In this document: piece by piece, positions 1 to 51,884 of the stretch
How the letters are laid out: each line of letters begins with the position of its first letter
Position numbering within the stretch: position 1 is the first letter of the stretch
Assembly: GCA_024362935.1 (NCBI GenBank)
Contig: JANCRA010000030.1
Coordinates: 7,856,096 to 7,920,095, forward strand
DNA from: Setophaga petechia
Taxonomy: Eukaryota > Chordata > Aves > Passeriformes > Parulidae
DNA length: 64,000 bases
Direction of reading: 5' to 3'
Made by a program: the position numbers and the translations under genes
Notes under the pieces: generated by a model
Seen by the model: only the letters and a program-made list of their open reading frames with translations
Database searches by the model: none
Told to the model about the DNA's origin: nothing

Positions 1-417
1 TTTTACACCAAACCCCACAATTTTGGGTGTCTCAGGGGTGTGGGCAGTTTTAGGGCAGAGCGGGGAAGAGGAGCTGTGGGAGTTTTGTGTGATGGGAGGC
101 CTGAGGGAGGTGGGTTTAGGGCAGCCCCATCGAGGCTTTGGTCTCTTTGGGTTTATTTTTAAATAAAAAAGATCAGAGGGGAATAAGTGGAGAAATGGAA
201 AGTTTATTTTCAAGAAATTTCAATAAAACCCCAGTCTAATTTCCCAGTAAAACCCCAACCATTCCTAACTGGTTCCCAGCACAGTTACAGTGCTCACTCT
301 GCATCTCCCCACTGGGATTCCCTCAAAGTTTAGTTCCACCTGCCCTGCTCCTCCCTGCCCCTGGCATCTCCCTTCTGCTGCCTCACAGGCTCTGACTCCC
401 TTTTCCTTCTTTTCCAG
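1..417 (+). other. 3' end of intron 30 of COL5A1
   Basis: This is non-coding sequence upstream of the first visible exon. It ends in a pyrimidine-rich tract and a ccag acceptor at 414-417. I see no repeat or other feature in it. Confidence 0.7.
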
Positions 418-38886
<38,469 letters not shown>

Positions 38887-39414
38887 AAGAGCCACCTGAA
38901 CCTAGTCTCCAAATGAGCAACCTCGTAACCTCATTGCCATTTAATTAAAAACAAAAAAAGAGAAAAAAGGAAAAAAAAAACGGAGAAAAAAAAGAATTCC
39001 TCGTCACGTGCACGGTCTGAAACTGGACAGCGATGGGTTATTATTTTTTTTTTCCCCTCCTCTTCCCCACCTATTTTGTTGTGTCCCTGGTTTTGCCCCA
39101 GCCCCTCTGTGCCCCCTCTCAGCCATTCCCAGGATGGATATGGAATCTCATGACCAACAGCCACACACGGAGACCTGGCCCTGTCCCTGCTGCCACCGCT
39201 GCTGCCACCGAGCTGAGCCCACCTCCAGCCAAACTCCTGCCTCCTCCTCCTCCTCTTCCTCTTCTTCTCACCAGGAAGCGTTTGTTTGTTCCTAAGGAAA
39301 AAAAAAAAAATGGAAAAAACTTGAAGTTCCTCATGTCCAGCTCGATGTTGAAGTCCTGGCAGTCCTGGATCTGAAGCTCCTCTGAGGGGTTTTGTTGCCT
39401 TCCACGAGGCAGGC

Positions 39415-39535
39415 AGCCACCCCAACCCAGCCAAGCTTCCAGCTGGGAATGAAGACAGCAGCTCCTGTCCCCACTTCTGCCTCTTCCCAGCCCCAAACTG
39501 GGATCTGGAGCCTTGGAATTTTCTCCCAGGATCAG
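39415..39535 (+). repeat. 121-bp direct duplication in the 3'UTR, copy 1
   Basis: It is identical over 121 bp to 39761-39881 (starts agccaccccaacccagcc, ends cccaggatcag). The offset is 346 bp. Confidence 0.97.
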
Positions 39536-39760
39536 CTCCAGCATGGCCAATTCCAGAATTTTCCATGTTTCCTCCGCTGAGTTTGCCTCATTCCACGTTT
39601 TCCAAAGTGCTGACTCAAGGTCACACTGGGCATCTCTTTGCCTTGTCATAAAGGTGCTTCTATTTTTGTATGTTTGTGAGTAAATATTTGTGTTGTATTT
39701 TATTTGAAATGTTGGAATGTTTCCGCCTTCAAACCATGCAAGTGACCTTGTCTGTATTAA

Positions 39761-39881
39761 AGCCACCCCAACCCAGCCAAGCTTCCAGCTGGGAATGAAG
39801 ACAGCAGCTCCTGTCCCCACTTCTGCCTCTTCCCAGCCCCAAACTGGGATCTGGAGCCTTGGAATTTTCTCCCAGGATCAG
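39761..39881 (+). repeat. 121-bp direct duplication in the 3'UTR, copy 2
   Basis: This is the exact copy of 39415-39535. Its first base is the last base of an ATTAAA hexamer at 39756-39761. Confidence 0.97.
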
Positions 39882-41545
39882 GTGCAAACCACCCCCTGAG
39901 CCACAGATGCCTTTTGGAATGATTCCTTTCCAAATGAGGAAATTAAAGCCACTTTTTTAACAAAATTCCCTACAAATCCCCTAATCTAAAAGCAGGATCT
40001 GCATTGAGTCTCTGCCTTTTCATCCACTTGCTTAACACCCATATTTTAAATTAATTCTTCCTTTTTCTTTCAGCATTCCTTTAAAATGATAAGAATTAAA
40101 CCTGAATCCATTCCCAGTGGCAGATCCCAGTGGCAGGGGAAATCCATTTGTCCTCTCTGAATATCAAGAATAAAAAAAAAAACCTTAAAAAAAAAAAAAG
40201 AAGGAAAAAAAGGTGCTTTTTATAGTTATTTTTACATATCTTTGTGGTGCTATCTGATAACTTTAACACAACACTGGGGATACCCTGCCACTGGCCAATC
40301 TCCCACTTGGCTTTTTAGGCACTTTCAGGCAGATTTTGGCTGCTGATAAATGCATGGCACTTTCTTATCTCCTCTGTCCAAATCCTGCTCCTCTCCTTCC
40401 TTGGATAGGCCCATGTAGAAAAAAAGCATTTAAATGTCCTTACAATTTTTATTATTATTATTATTACTATTATTATTTGGTTTTCCCAAGGATATCCACG
40501 TCTTTTCCCAGTTGGAAGCAGAGCAGATTGTCCTCAGTGGCTGAACGTTTGTGGTGCTAATTTCTGTAGATGTTGGGTGCCCTGAAGCCGTGGGGGTGCT
40601 GCCCACCCACCAATCCGGGGAATTTGCAATTTTCCTGCTCTTCCCACATTTTTCTTTTATTCCTTCCACGGCTCCCAACGTGCTGACACCCTCTTCTTCT
40701 CCCTTTTATTTTCCCCTCCTTGCCTGTTTTCCTTCTTCAGGTCTCTCAGCTGGAAAATAACCATTGCATGGTGGGGTTTTTATAAATTATTATTATTATT
40801 ATTTTTATTATTATCTTTCAGCCCGGAGCATTCAGCTCAAGGGGGATTTTTCTCCAGCGAGGAAAAGACATCACATTTACTGTGAAAAAAGCCTATATAT
40901 GATGTCTTTTCCCCCCTCCTGCCCAAACTGAGAGCAGCAGCATCCGAGGGAGGGAGGCAGAGCCGTGCTGGAGGGAGCGGCGATGCCAGAGGTGCTTGTG
41001 GGGCCTGGAGGATCCGTGTCCATCCCTCTCCCTTCTTCTCCTGTGCTCTCTCTCTCTCTTCCACTTTAGGGAATTGAAAAAAAAAAAATAAAAATAAAAA
41101 CAACCCAAAAGGTGCTACCCTAAAAACTGCAGACTCCGGGCAGCAGAGCAGTGAAAAGGAATTTAGGATAATAAATAAGGAATTTAGGATAATAAATAAG
41201 GAATTCAGCTTCTCAGTCACCTTGGTAACAGCGGGAAGGGCAGGAAAGGTTGCACATCCCAGCAAAGCCATATCCTGATATTTCTGATATTTTGATATTT
41301 TTCCACACCTGTGTGTGTGTGTCTGCCCAGGTCATGGGATTCTGTTCTCAATTATTTTCTCAATTTTCTCATCAAGGGAGCTTTTTTTTTTTTTTTTCCT
41401 TTTGATTTCTCTGCTTGAAGAAGAAGAAGAAAAAAAAAAAGAAAAAAGAATAAAAATTTCCTCTGTTGAATTCCACAGTGTTGTAATTGTACTGAGCTCC
41501 CAACTGTTCCAATCCCTCCCAGACCACTTAGCTACGGTATATTGC

Positions 41546-41551
41546 AATAAA
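41546..41551 (+). terminator. AATAAA polyadenylation signal candidate
   Basis: The AATAAA is in attgcaataaaattac. Another AATAAA follows at 41645-41650. These could be proximal signals for COL5A1. Confidence 0.45.
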
Positions 41552-41741
41552 ATTACTACTTGTATTTGCAGACCTTCTTTTTGTGTAATTTTATTTCCCT
41601 CTTCCCCTTAATATATATTGACTTGAACAAATGTTGATAAGAAAAATAAAACCTATGGAAAAAAAAACCCCAACTTTTAGTACATAAGGCCCTTTTTAAA
41701 ATATAGTGTCAAATGCCGTATTGTACATTTCTTCAAAGTCC

Positions 41742-41847
41742 AATAAACATGTCATAAAATTTAAGTGTAATGCCCATAAGAGCTATTTTTAAATATTTTA
41801 AACCTGTGTAATAAAGGAATAAATGTAATAGATTTTTTTTCAATAAA
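41742..41847 (+). terminator. COL5A1: distal polyadenylation signal cluster of COL5A1
   Basis: There are four AATAAA hexamers at 41742, 41810, 41818 and 41842, with T-rich sequence (gattttttttc) between the third and fourth. The unique AT-rich context and the position 2.9 kb after the stop fit the main 3' end of a long fibrillar-collagen 3'UTR. Confidence 0.65.
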
Positions 41848-41870
41848 TCAAGTTTACTGTTTCCACCTAA

Positions 41871-43042
41871 ACCCCCGTGATGTTGAATCTCTTCTTGGAG
41901 TTGATTGCAGCAGGATTTCCCCAGGACCCTCCTGCCCTGTGGAGCCTGGAAAGTTCATCAGAGCAGCAGTGGAAGTGCTTAAAGGTAAAGAAATTCTGTA
42001 AAATACAACCCAAACCCACCATGGGGAGGAATTCCAGGCCTGGAATCTTTTCTTTGGGGCTTTTTTTTTTTCTTTTTTCTTCTCAGTGAGAAGTTCCAGT
42101 GCAAAAATCCAACCTGGTTTTGGTTGGATGTGGAGGAGATTGTGTGGCCACCAGCTCTTCACCTTCACAGCAGCAGAAACTTCACCAGAGGAGTTTTTCT
42201 CTCACTGATCTTCTCATCCCAAGACAAATTCAGGAAAACAAAAATAAAATTCCAGCTTCTTGGTGAGCTCCTCAACCCCCAGTTTCCCATTCTTGGCCCC
42301 AGGGCTCTGCTGTGTGGAGGGACACACCACAGGGGACACTTTGTTCATCCTCTCCTCCTCCTCTCCTGCAGGTTTCACTCCAGGACCCTCTGGAATTCAC
42401 TGTGGGAGACTCCACCAGTGGCTGCCACTGGATCTGAGCCACTCTGGTCCTCACGGGCTTCTCCAAACAAGCCCTGCTTGGTGCTGCAGCTCCAGGAGGT
42501 GCTGGACCTTCAGGAGGTGACATCTGGAGCTCTGCAGGTGGGTCAGGGGCCACCAGCCCAGCTCTGCGGTGGCCAAGCCAAGCTCTGTGTCCCAAAAGCT
42601 TCTGCCCTTCATTCTTTGGCTGCAGAAGGTCTGGGATGGTCTTCAAAGGTGTCCAGAGAAGGAGCCAAAGTCACAGATTGGGGTGGGTCGGAAGGGAAAT
42701 TGAAGATAAGCCCCAGGTCCATGGGCAGGGACACCTTCCACAGCCCAGGGTGCTCCAAACCCCATCCAAACAGGACCTGAAATGGTTTAATCTTTAATTA
42801 TTTAATCTGTCATTAACTTCTAGCAGTGGTTTTGGGAAATCTTGGGGTGTCTTGGCCAAATCTTCATCCAGATGGACCCCAAGAAATGCAGAGGTACCAG
42901 AGCTGCAGGAAGAAATGAGGGCAAAATAACTTTATTTACTTAAACCTAGCTGGAAAAACTTCACTTGGACCTTGATGATGCTTCAAGGTGCCCCCAGCCC
43001 TGTCTCACCAGTTGTGGTTTGCCCTCAATCACTGCTGCTTGC
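41871..43042. other. intergenic, unique
   Basis: No exon, tandem array or recognised transposon was found in this stretch. Confidence 0.45.
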
Positions 43043-43380
43043 AGCAAACACAGGATTCTGTCTGGTCAGTGTCAACTTCTCCCTCTGAATCCTAACAGGG
43101 CCTTCAAGGCAGGAAGAAGTTCGTTTCTTCTCATAAGAGGGCAAGAAATTCTTTTTCTCTGAAAGATTCAGGTGTCCTGTGGCTGCTATCTTGCTGCAAT
43201 TCCTTTCTTTAAAAAAGCATCCTGCATAGCACAGTTTCTATTTTAACATTTTTTATAACCTAAAACTATATTTAACACAGTGCTTAAGAGTATTAATACA
43301 GCATTACATTCTAACACAACACATATAATATTCATTTGAATATTTGCCAAAAGTCAATCATAAAATACACATTTTTCACA
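43043..43380 (-). mobile_element. truncated LTR fragment, family 4
   Basis: On the minus strand it starts tgtgaaaaatgtg and runs through an AT-rich U3-like stretch. It resembles a passerine LTR known to me. The 3' end is missing, and no target duplication was found. Confidence 0.55.
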
Positions 43381-43400
43381 GGGGGGTTTATTCTAAGTGC

Positions 43401-43475
43401 CCTGGGCTGGGATTTCTGCCCTGGGCTGGGATTTCTGCCCTGGGCTGGGATTGCTGCCCTGGGCTGGGATTTCTG
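43401..43475 (+). repeat. 20-bp tandem repeat, 4 copies
   Basis: The unit ccctgggctgggatttctg is repeated, with one copy reading attgctg. Confidence 0.9.
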
Positions 43476-45832
43476 CCCTGCTGTGTGAGGAGAGCAGGTG
43501 AAGGCTGCAGAGTTTTCCCCTCACTGTTGGTTCTGCAGGTGCCTGAGCTGGCCCAGGCTCAGGGATGTGTCCATGTGCTTCCCACTCTGCTGCCAGGGGT
43601 GAAACAGGGGCTGCTGTGGGATTTGCTGTCTGCCTGGGACATGGGAACTGTTCTTTGCTCTGGTTTTCAGCCCTGCTCTGCCCCTGGTGCTGCTCTGTGA
43701 CCAGTCACTCCCTGCTTTTTGTCTTGGATTCCCTTGCCTTGCTTCAGTTGGACTCCATCATCTGCAGGTCTTTTACAGCCTGAAGAATTTTGTGATCTGA
43801 CTGCTGGAGCACTGGCTGTCCCTAAAGAAACCCATCCTACATGATTTTTAAGACTGGGATAGAAAACAGAGCCCTGAGGCTCCCACCAAACACAGCTCCC
43901 ACAGCCCTGCCTGGAGCTGGGGCTGCACCAGCACAAACCAGCACATCCCAGTTCCTCCTGGAGCTGGGAAAGGGGACAGGTCCACAACCCTGCCCTGTCC
44001 CCCTCCCTGTGCCCCTCAGGGTCACACTGGGACCACAGCTCCTGCTCTCCACAAGATGTCACAGCTCTGGTTGGGATGCTCCTGCTGCTGTCTCCTCTCC
44101 AAGAGATGCTCCTCCCCCATCTCCTCAAACCCTGTGTTTACAACAGACTGGTAAAAATAAAAATGGCCAGAAAAGGAGCCTTGGCACTGATTAAATTTAG
44201 AGAGCAGATCCTGGGCATCCCCTCCCTGTCTAGGTGAGTTTTGGCAAACAAGAAGGGAAGCTGTGAATGGGTGTTTCATACAAAGGATGGAGCAGCCTGA
44301 GTGCCACCAGAGCTCTCCTGGAGACACAGAAACAGCAGGACCAAGTGGGAGGCTGGAATGAGGAGGGGAGAGGATTGTGCATGAATTAGCATGGAGAAAA
44401 TATGCAAATTGTTGGGTAGAGTGAGGCTGTCATGGCATTCAAAGGAGCTGGAGCTATTCTTGTCCTTCAGCTGCTTTTTGTCCTGCATCTTCTCCCAGCC
44501 AGGCTGGATTTGACTTGGGTATGTTTTTATTAATATCTCAAGCAAAAAGGAGAATTGATCTGACCCACAGCTCTGGGAAAATGAAAAAAAAAAAACCACA
44601 AAAAACCCTCTCATGTCTTCCTGTGAGAAAAAACAAGTGAGCTGGAGGTGCTTCTGGCAGTTCAGCACCACCTGTAAATTAATCTACAGAGTGCCCAGAA
44701 AAGCTGAAGCAGTATAAGCCAAGTGTGTTCCCTCTCTTCACACCTTGCCCTGGAGCTGTGCCTCTGCAAATTACCTGCCCTGGCTTTCCAGCCAGACAAT
44801 TCCCATTTTTTAAAATATATTTTTTAACAGGACTGCTCAGTGCTCTGTGTGTCACTTGGCACCACGAGCCCGGTGTCCCTTTGCCATCAGCAGGTGGGAA
44901 GCAAGGATTTATCATAATTATCCAACAATTATTGTATCCCTGCATAATCTGGATTCTCCTTCATTTTTATTTTTTTCCCACGTGCTTTTCCTTTGAGGCC
45001 CAGCTGGGCTGATGTTCCCAACATCTGTCGGGGGCTGTTTAGGCAGGGCTGCTCCTCTGCCATTGTGCAGTGACCCAAAACCAGCCTTGGAAATAATTCA
45101 TCCTTCTTAATTCATCCTTCCCTCAGCACTTCCAGCTCTGGGGAATCCAATCCCTTTTCCCATTAGGGGATCTTCTGTGGAAATGCTGGATTTGGGACTC
45201 TTACACTGAAAACCCATTTTGCTTTTGATCTGAGAGCAGGAGGAGTTTAGTGAGCTGTACTTTTACTAATGGCACCTATTGCCACTTCATTCATTCCTCA
45301 TAATTCCTCTGCCTGCAGATTTTCCCCATCCTGGGGCATCGTGGCAGCAAAGCGATTTTCTCCAGAGGCACAACCCGGGTGCTTCCCACAGCAGCAAACA
45401 AACCCCAATTCATGCTCCTATTAACAGCACTCCTCCAACATCCCTGAGCAAAAACAAACACCCCAAAGAAACTGAGCACAGCAAACCCTGCAGAAAGCAG
45501 CTGTTCCCTCCTCCAGAGGGGAGCCAGCGTTGTGTGTTCCTTCAGAGATGCACAACGAGGGGAGCTGTGAAGCACTGAAATTACATCTTGTAAAGCACTG
45601 GCTGTCACACTCACAGGCACCCCTGCAACAGCCAGAGCCAGCCTGGCAGCCCTGGGACTCCGTGTTCTCATCCTGCCTAATTATTAATATGTTAATTGGA
45701 CAGTGAGATGTTGTTCTGTGCGGAAAATTCCCTGCGCCGCGCTTGGGTTATTCTTTTTGTTTTTTCCCCCTGGTTGCTTCTCAGCTCACAGATTTTTTGT
45801 TGTCTCAGCCTGGGCAGAGCAGAACCTGAGGG
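43476..45832. other. intergenic, unique
   Basis: No coding exon, array or recognised element was found. Confidence 0.45.
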
Positions 45833-45978
45833 ATCTTTTTGCCCCATCCCTGGAAGTGTCCAAGGCCAGGTTGGATGGGTTTGGAGCAGGCTGGGATAGT
45901 CAAGGTGTCCCTGTCCTGTCACTGGATGAGCCCTAAGGTCCCTCCAACCCAACCCATTCCAGGATTCTCTGATTCCAT
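45833..45978 (+). mobile_element. CR1 LINE 3' end fragment
   Basis: The typical CR1 pattern is present: ccatccctggaagtgtccaa, then aggccaggttggatgggttt, ggtccctccaacccaaccca and an attctctgattcc tail. Confidence 0.85.
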
Positions 45979-47971
45979 GAGGCCTCCTAGAGAGTCCCAA
46001 GTCAGGAGAGCATCAGGAATAATTCATCAGCCTCCTGCTGGTGCTGACAATTTGGGAATATCCCACAACCTGAAGGTGGATGGGCATTGCCATGGTTGTG
46101 TCATTGCCTGGGGATCCAGAGTGAAAAATGCCCTGACTGTGCCTTTTTAACTTCAAAATATCACCAGGAGCTGCAGGGGCCTGCCAAAGGTGCTCTCACA
46201 CATCACCATCCAAAGGTGTGGTGGTGAGAAGATCTCTTCAGGATTGAGGCAGAAATTCCCACCCAAAACTCTCCTGGAGGCTCCCAGATGGAAATTTGGG
46301 CTGGGAAGTGCCTCCCTCCAGCCCCATCTCCCCCAGAGCTGAAGGTTGGACCCCACCTGCTCCTCAGTGCCCCCAGCACAATGCTGGATTTCAGGAGGGA
46401 GCAGCAGCCACTAAAAAAAAAAAAAAACCAAACCAAATTGTCCCTCTTTAGGATTTTCCCTTCAAGCAGGTTGATCCGAGACCCTGTTGAAACAGAAATC
46501 AAAAACCTGTCAGACTCAAAGCATTAATTAAGATACACTACAGGGAGAGAGGGGGAGAAGGAGGAGGGGAGGCATCCATTCAGGAATTATCTGCTCCACG
46601 AGGCAGCCTTCGTGGCTTCCACACACATCCATCATTTCTGGGAGGGGGAAAAAGCAAGAAATTAAATCCAGCCCCAGAGGAAGTTTGTCCACCACCATGG
46701 ATTTAATTTCCCAACTTGCATCAGGCAAAGATTAACCTTGCTGAAGGGCACCAGTGGAGCGGGGAGGAATGTACAAATTAATCCCTGCTATGAGTTTCTC
46801 CAGGAGGAAACACTGAGCAGGATTAAATATTTATTGTATATAAATACCTTCTTTCCCACCTCCCCCATTTCCTCTCCTGATCTGCATTTCAGGCTCCTTC
46901 CAGTTTGCCCAGTAAGAGTGCAAGGGTTTGTTTTTCCTCCTGGATGAGGAGGAAGGTTTGAGGAATAATTCATTTCCCACCTTGATTTTTCCCTTCCCTC
47001 CCCTCCCAAGATTGATACCGTGGCACTTAAAGGGGAGAAAATCAAGTTGTGCTGATCTATGACCAGACACTATTTATTCTCATCTGCAATTTTCTTCAGC
47101 ATCCTCAGAATTAAAATCCCTCTGCAATCTCTGCAGCTGGTTGCAATGTGCCATTTCCCTGCCTGCCCTCCTCAGATGTCTGTTCCCTCTGATCAGGGCA
47201 CGCCGTTATCGATGATGTGATTCTGCTTTACATTCTGATGCTTCTGGGGTTTTTTGGACCATAAATAATGTTCCTGTGCAGCTCAGGCACAATCATTCTG
47301 AGGGTTTGTTGTTGTTTTTTATTTTTTCCTTTTCTTATTCCTTTTCCTTCTCTCTTTCCCTTTCTATCTTTCTTTCTCCAGCTCTTGCAGAGGGTGATAA
47401 ATTCAGAATTTCTTCCCCCGTAGCAACCATCAATGTGCAGTATGGAGCTCATTCCTTCTCACCTGGGATTTAGGCTCAGGGGTGACCCTACAAACAGCAA
47501 AAAAATCCCTTTTCTGTGGATGCTGGGCTTCCTGGGAGGAACCAACCAGCCTGGAACAGAGGATGGCTCAGCACTTTAATCCTAGAAAGCAGCAGAGGGG
47601 CACAGTGTCCCTTTGTTGTCCCCAGCTGGGGACAGCCTGGGCCATGCTGGGGCATTGTTGGAGCAGATGAAGATGGAACCTGTTTTTTTTTAGAGATTAC
47701 CTGTTTTCCATGGACATTTCTCCTTGATGGGATGATGGGATTTGGGCTGGCACAGATGTGCCCTCTGCATCCTGCCCCAGCCTCCAGGAGCAGAGAAGAT
47801 GTGACAGCAAAGCTGCAAAACATTTATATTTAGGGGTGATTTTTTTTGTCTGATTAGAAATAAAAAACATCTGAAAAGCATCTGGACATGAAAAACATGA
47901 AAAACATCTGAAAGGAGCTGGAGATGAACCATTCCACCAGGTCCTTGCATCTCGTCATTCCCTTCTCCTTC
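45979..47971. other. intergenic, unique
   Basis: No coding exon, array or recognised element was found in this stretch. Confidence 0.45.
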
Positions 47972-48132
47972 ACCTGGAGAGTCTCTCTGCTCTCTCCATC
48001 ACCTGGAGAGTCTCTCCCTGACCTGGAGAGTCTCTCTCTGCTCTCTCCATGACTGGAAAGTCTCTCTCTGCTCTCTCCATGATTTGGAGAGTCCCTCCCT
48101 GCTCTTTCCATGACTGGAAAGTCTCTCCCTGC
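47972..48132 (+). repeat. ~33-bp minisatellite (ctggagagtctctctctgctctctccatga)
   Basis: About five copies of a pyrimidine-biased unit with small deletions. Confidence 0.9.
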
Positions 48133-48214
48133 TTTCCAGGAGGAGCAGGAGCATCTCCAGGTCTCCAGTTCCACCTGCTGCCCTCACCTTGCTGAGATAA
48201 AGTGAGCCCAGGGA

Positions 48215-48442
48215 GAGGAAATGCCCTTGAGAAGTGCCAGGAGTGGGTCAGACTGGAAATCAGGAAAGGTTTAATCACTGGAAGGGTTGGTCAGTGCTGG
48301 AAAAGCTGCCCAGGGAAGGGGTGGAAGGGTTTAGAAGACCCAGGTGTGGCCCTTGGGGACAGGGTTGAGTGGAGGCCTTGGCAGTGCTGGTTAAAGGCTG
48401 GGTGTGATCATTTCCCAGGGCTTTTCTGTGATTCCACAGCCC
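48215..48442 (+). mobile_element. CR1 LINE 3' fragment
   Basis: A CR1-like segment with gctgcccagggaaggggtgg and gtttagaagacccaggtg, then a diverged tail with ttctgtgattcc. Confidence 0.65.
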
Positions 48443-50127
48443 AAACCCACCCTGGGGGCTGCACTGAGGGGACACTGCAGGTGCCAGGGGCTGGGGCTGG
48501 TTTGTGTCACTGCTTTGGAGCTCTGGGACAGACCCCAGGTGGCTCCAGCTGAGTGAGGGGGTCAGGACCCCCCAAATCAGCCCCAGCATTGCTCCAGAGC
48601 TGCAGTGAGACCATGGAGGGGACCCAATTCCTCCTCCTCTCCCTGCCCCAGAGCTTTATGGCTGCCCAGGAGTGGGGAGAACTCCCAGGCTCCATCAGGA
48701 TGGGTTTTCCAATCATTTTGGGGATCCCCACCTTTAATTTCCAGCACCAAACGCCCTTTGTGGCTCACAGGGAACCCACCTGAAAATGTCTGTGCCACAG
48801 AGCCACTCCCCACTTGGAAAGGCTTTGCTGGGGCCCATCCAGCACCCTCCACACGCCTGAATTCCTGTTTATTTTTCAAAAGCCCGAGATTTTTGCGTTG
48901 TTTTGTCTCTCATTTTGCAGAGTTAATCGGATTGGCAAGCACAGAAAGGAGCTGCCAGGGGAAGCAGCTGCTGAGCAGCACAAAGCTGGGTGTGTGTAAT
49001 CCAAGCTTTACCCACAGCCTTATTAAGATCGAGATGTCTCATTACAGGGTGGATTTCCAGCTGGATTTCACAGCTTTTTGTGATTTCTCCCTTTCACTTT
49101 TTCCCCCACTCATACAATTCTCTGCTTTTCGCTGGGGGGAAGGAGTTTGGTTGAACACGTGTTGCACTGAGCAACATCCTCAATTTAAATGGAAATTCTC
49201 TCAATAACAAATGTTCTCTCTCTGTTTCCTCACCGGGGGAAGGGCTTGGAAATATCATTCAGAGGAAAAAAAGAGACTCCACCAGAGCTCAGAGCCAGCA
49301 CAAGAACAACCCCAGTCCTCTGGCAGGGCCAATTGCAGATAATAAAGTGCCCATTTGTTGCAGCTGAGATGGTGGAAGTGAGCTGGAGGAAAGAGGAGTT
49401 CAGCAATCCAGGCTGAAAAATCAAATTAAGGGAGAGGGGAAGTGGGAATCTCCTTATGGAGTGACTGGGATCATTTATTGCAGCTGCTTTGGGTGGAAAC
49501 AGGGGCAGGGAAAGGGAGCCAGGAACTCCTGGAAGGAATTTGGAGTGATCCAATCCAGGGCATGAGGAGTTTAAGGTGGATAAAAGGACCAAAGGCATGC
49601 CTGGGTCTCAGCCTGTGGCCCTCTCCCAGTCCTGCTCTCTTTTCCCATCATTAATTTATTATTTCAAGCCTGGCTTGTTGGGGCAGGGATTTTTCTGTGT
49701 CAGGTAATGCTGGGAATGCCCTGTAACACATCCCTAACTAACCATAACCAACACTGAAATTTAGGTTAAAACACATTTGTCCCTCTTCTCCAAGGAGAAA
49801 ACCTATAAAAAAATATTCCATTTTTCCATCATCACTCAAAACTCCAGAAATCTTCAGAAATTACTCTTTTCTGGTTGAGAAACTTTTCCAAACGAGAAAC
49901 TTTGCCAGCTGTCCATCCTGTTAAAAAGCCATTTCCTCCTGAGAGAGATGCTTGGAGGGAGATTTTTCAGCTGGCTGTAGAAATAAATCATTGAGTATTG
50001 CTGCCTGTGACTGGGGAGATTTACAGGGGCTGGGCAGGTGATTTATGGGGGATTGGAGGAAGATGCTTTTGACTGCAATGCATGGAGCAAGTCCTGGGCT
50101 CCTTCCCAGCTGGAGCTGCAACCTCTG
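48443..50127. other. intergenic, unique
   Basis: No exon or array was found. The segment about 48,880-49,060 is unique and balanced in composition, and is a weak candidate for conservation. Confidence 0.4.
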
Positions 50128-50690
50128 TGCACGGGGTGAGGCTCAGATCCATGGATGCCCTTTTAGGATGTAGAGTTTCATTAGGATCAGGCTCTTTTGG
50201 TGAGGCTCAGATCCATGGATTCCCTTCTAGGATGCAGAGTTTCATTAGGATCATGTTTAGGATGTTTGAGTTAGGCTCAGATCCATCCCTTCCAGGATGC
50301 AGAGTTTCACTAGGATCAGGCTCAGGATGTTGGGGTGAGGCTCAGATCTATGGATTCCCTTTTAGGATGCAGAGTTTCATTAGGATCAGGCTCTTTTGGG
50401 GAGGCTCAGATCCATAGATTCCCCTTTAGAATGCAGAGTTTCATTAGGATCATGTTCAGGATGTTGGGGTGAGGCTCAGATCCACAGATTCCCCTTTAGA
50501 ATGCAGAGCTTCATTAGGATCATGTTCAGGATGTTGGGGTGAGGCTCAGATCCATGTATTCCCTTTTAGGATGCAGAGTATTATTAGGATCAGGCACAGG
50601 ATGTTGGGGTGAGGCTCAGATCCATGGATTCCCTTTTAGGATGCAGAGTTTCATTAGGATCAGGCTCCTTTGGGGGTGTTGGGGTGCAGG
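50128..50690 (+). repeat. ~60-bp minisatellite, about 9 copies
   Basis: The unit covers gaggctcagatccatggatt, cccttttaggatgcagagtt and tcattaggatcaggctc, with length variants (an optional aggatgttggggt insert). Confidence 0.95.
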
Positions 50691-50825
50691 GAGAGGCAGC
50701 CAAGCCCCCCCAGTCCCACATCTCCTGCTCTGATGGGGCTCTGGCTGCTCCTCTTTCTTTTCCAGAGCCAGAATTCCAGGAGCAGAGGGAAATCCCATGC
50801 CAGGTGTGTATTTTTATTATTATTA

Positions 50826-50985
50826 TCTCATCCCACCTTGCACTATCCCAGGCTGCCCCAAGACCCTTCCAGCCTGGCCTTGGACCCTTGCAGGGATCCA
50901 GGAGCACCCACAGCTTCTCTGGGCAGCTGTGCCAGGGCCTGCCCACCCTCCCAGGGAACAATTCCTTCCCAAAGTCCAGTGTAAA
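50826..50985 (-). mobile_element. CR1 LINE fragment
   Basis: The reverse complement shows the CR1 pattern gctgcccagagaagctgtgg, gtgctcctggatccctgc and aaggccaggctggaaggg. Confidence 0.8.
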
Positions 50986-51884
50986 TTATCCCAATAAGGA
51001 TTGCTCAGGTTGGGAGGGATAAACATCTTTTCCTCTTTACATTTGGTTTATTTGTTAATTTAAACCCTGCTGTCAGCTCCCAGCACATCAAACCTGCTGC
51101 AGGGCAGGTTTCTCCTCTGAGGTGATGATGCTCAGAGGCTCCAGCTCCTCCAAAAATGGGGGAAAAGGATTAAAAATTCCCAGTGCCTGCCCAGCTTTGG
51201 GGTGTAGCTGCTTTTCTAAATCCATCATGCTCTGTTTGTCACGCTGATGGATGCTCTGCCCATATGTTTAAATACCACAGACATGCAGCCTTGCAAATAT
51301 CTGCTCACCCAGGAGGAATCATCCTGCTTGACAGGCAATCAAGGCAAGATCAGGGTTTTTTTCCTCATCATCACCAGCTCTGAGAGCCTTTGGAGAAGTT
51401 TCCATGTCCTTCTCCCTGTGTGGGGCCTCACCATTTGCTGCTGGGGTCAGGGCAGTTTTCTTTTTGCAAAACCCATCACCATCCTCCAAAAGAAACCCAA
51501 GCAGGGCCTTGTGCCATAAATCACAGCAGGAAAATGAAATGTGGGAGCTTTCCAAGCCCCAGCAGGGCAGGGATGATGCTGGATTCATCAGTCCCAAGGC
51601 GTGGCTGGAGCTTGAGCTTTGCCCTTTACAAGCAGTGCTGCGTTTTGGGAGAGATTTCTGAGCCTGTGGCAATGACAGCAGAGAAGGAGAAATGAAACAG
51701 AATCACCCTTGTCAGGACTCAGGACATCCCTCTGGCTGTCCTGAGCAGCCAAGACCCTTGCCAGGGGTCTCAGAGACCCTGCACAGAGCCCCAAATGCCC
51801 CTGTGGGTTTGATTATGGCCCGTGGAGCAAATTACCAACCTTCTATGAAGATCAGCAAGCCACAAGAGTTTAAGTAGAATATTA
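50986..51884. other. intergenic, unique
   Basis: No coding exon or recognised repeat was found. Confidence 0.4.

Larger units (their letters stand above)
38887..41870 (+). other. COL5A1: COL5A1 3'UTR (approximate end)
   Basis: This is the non-coding sequence after the stop up to a cluster of polyadenylation signals. It is rich in A/T homopolymer runs. It contains an exact 121-bp direct duplication and a possible early signal ATTAAA at 39756-39761. The end is inferred from the signals; no transcript evidence is available. Confidence 0.65.
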
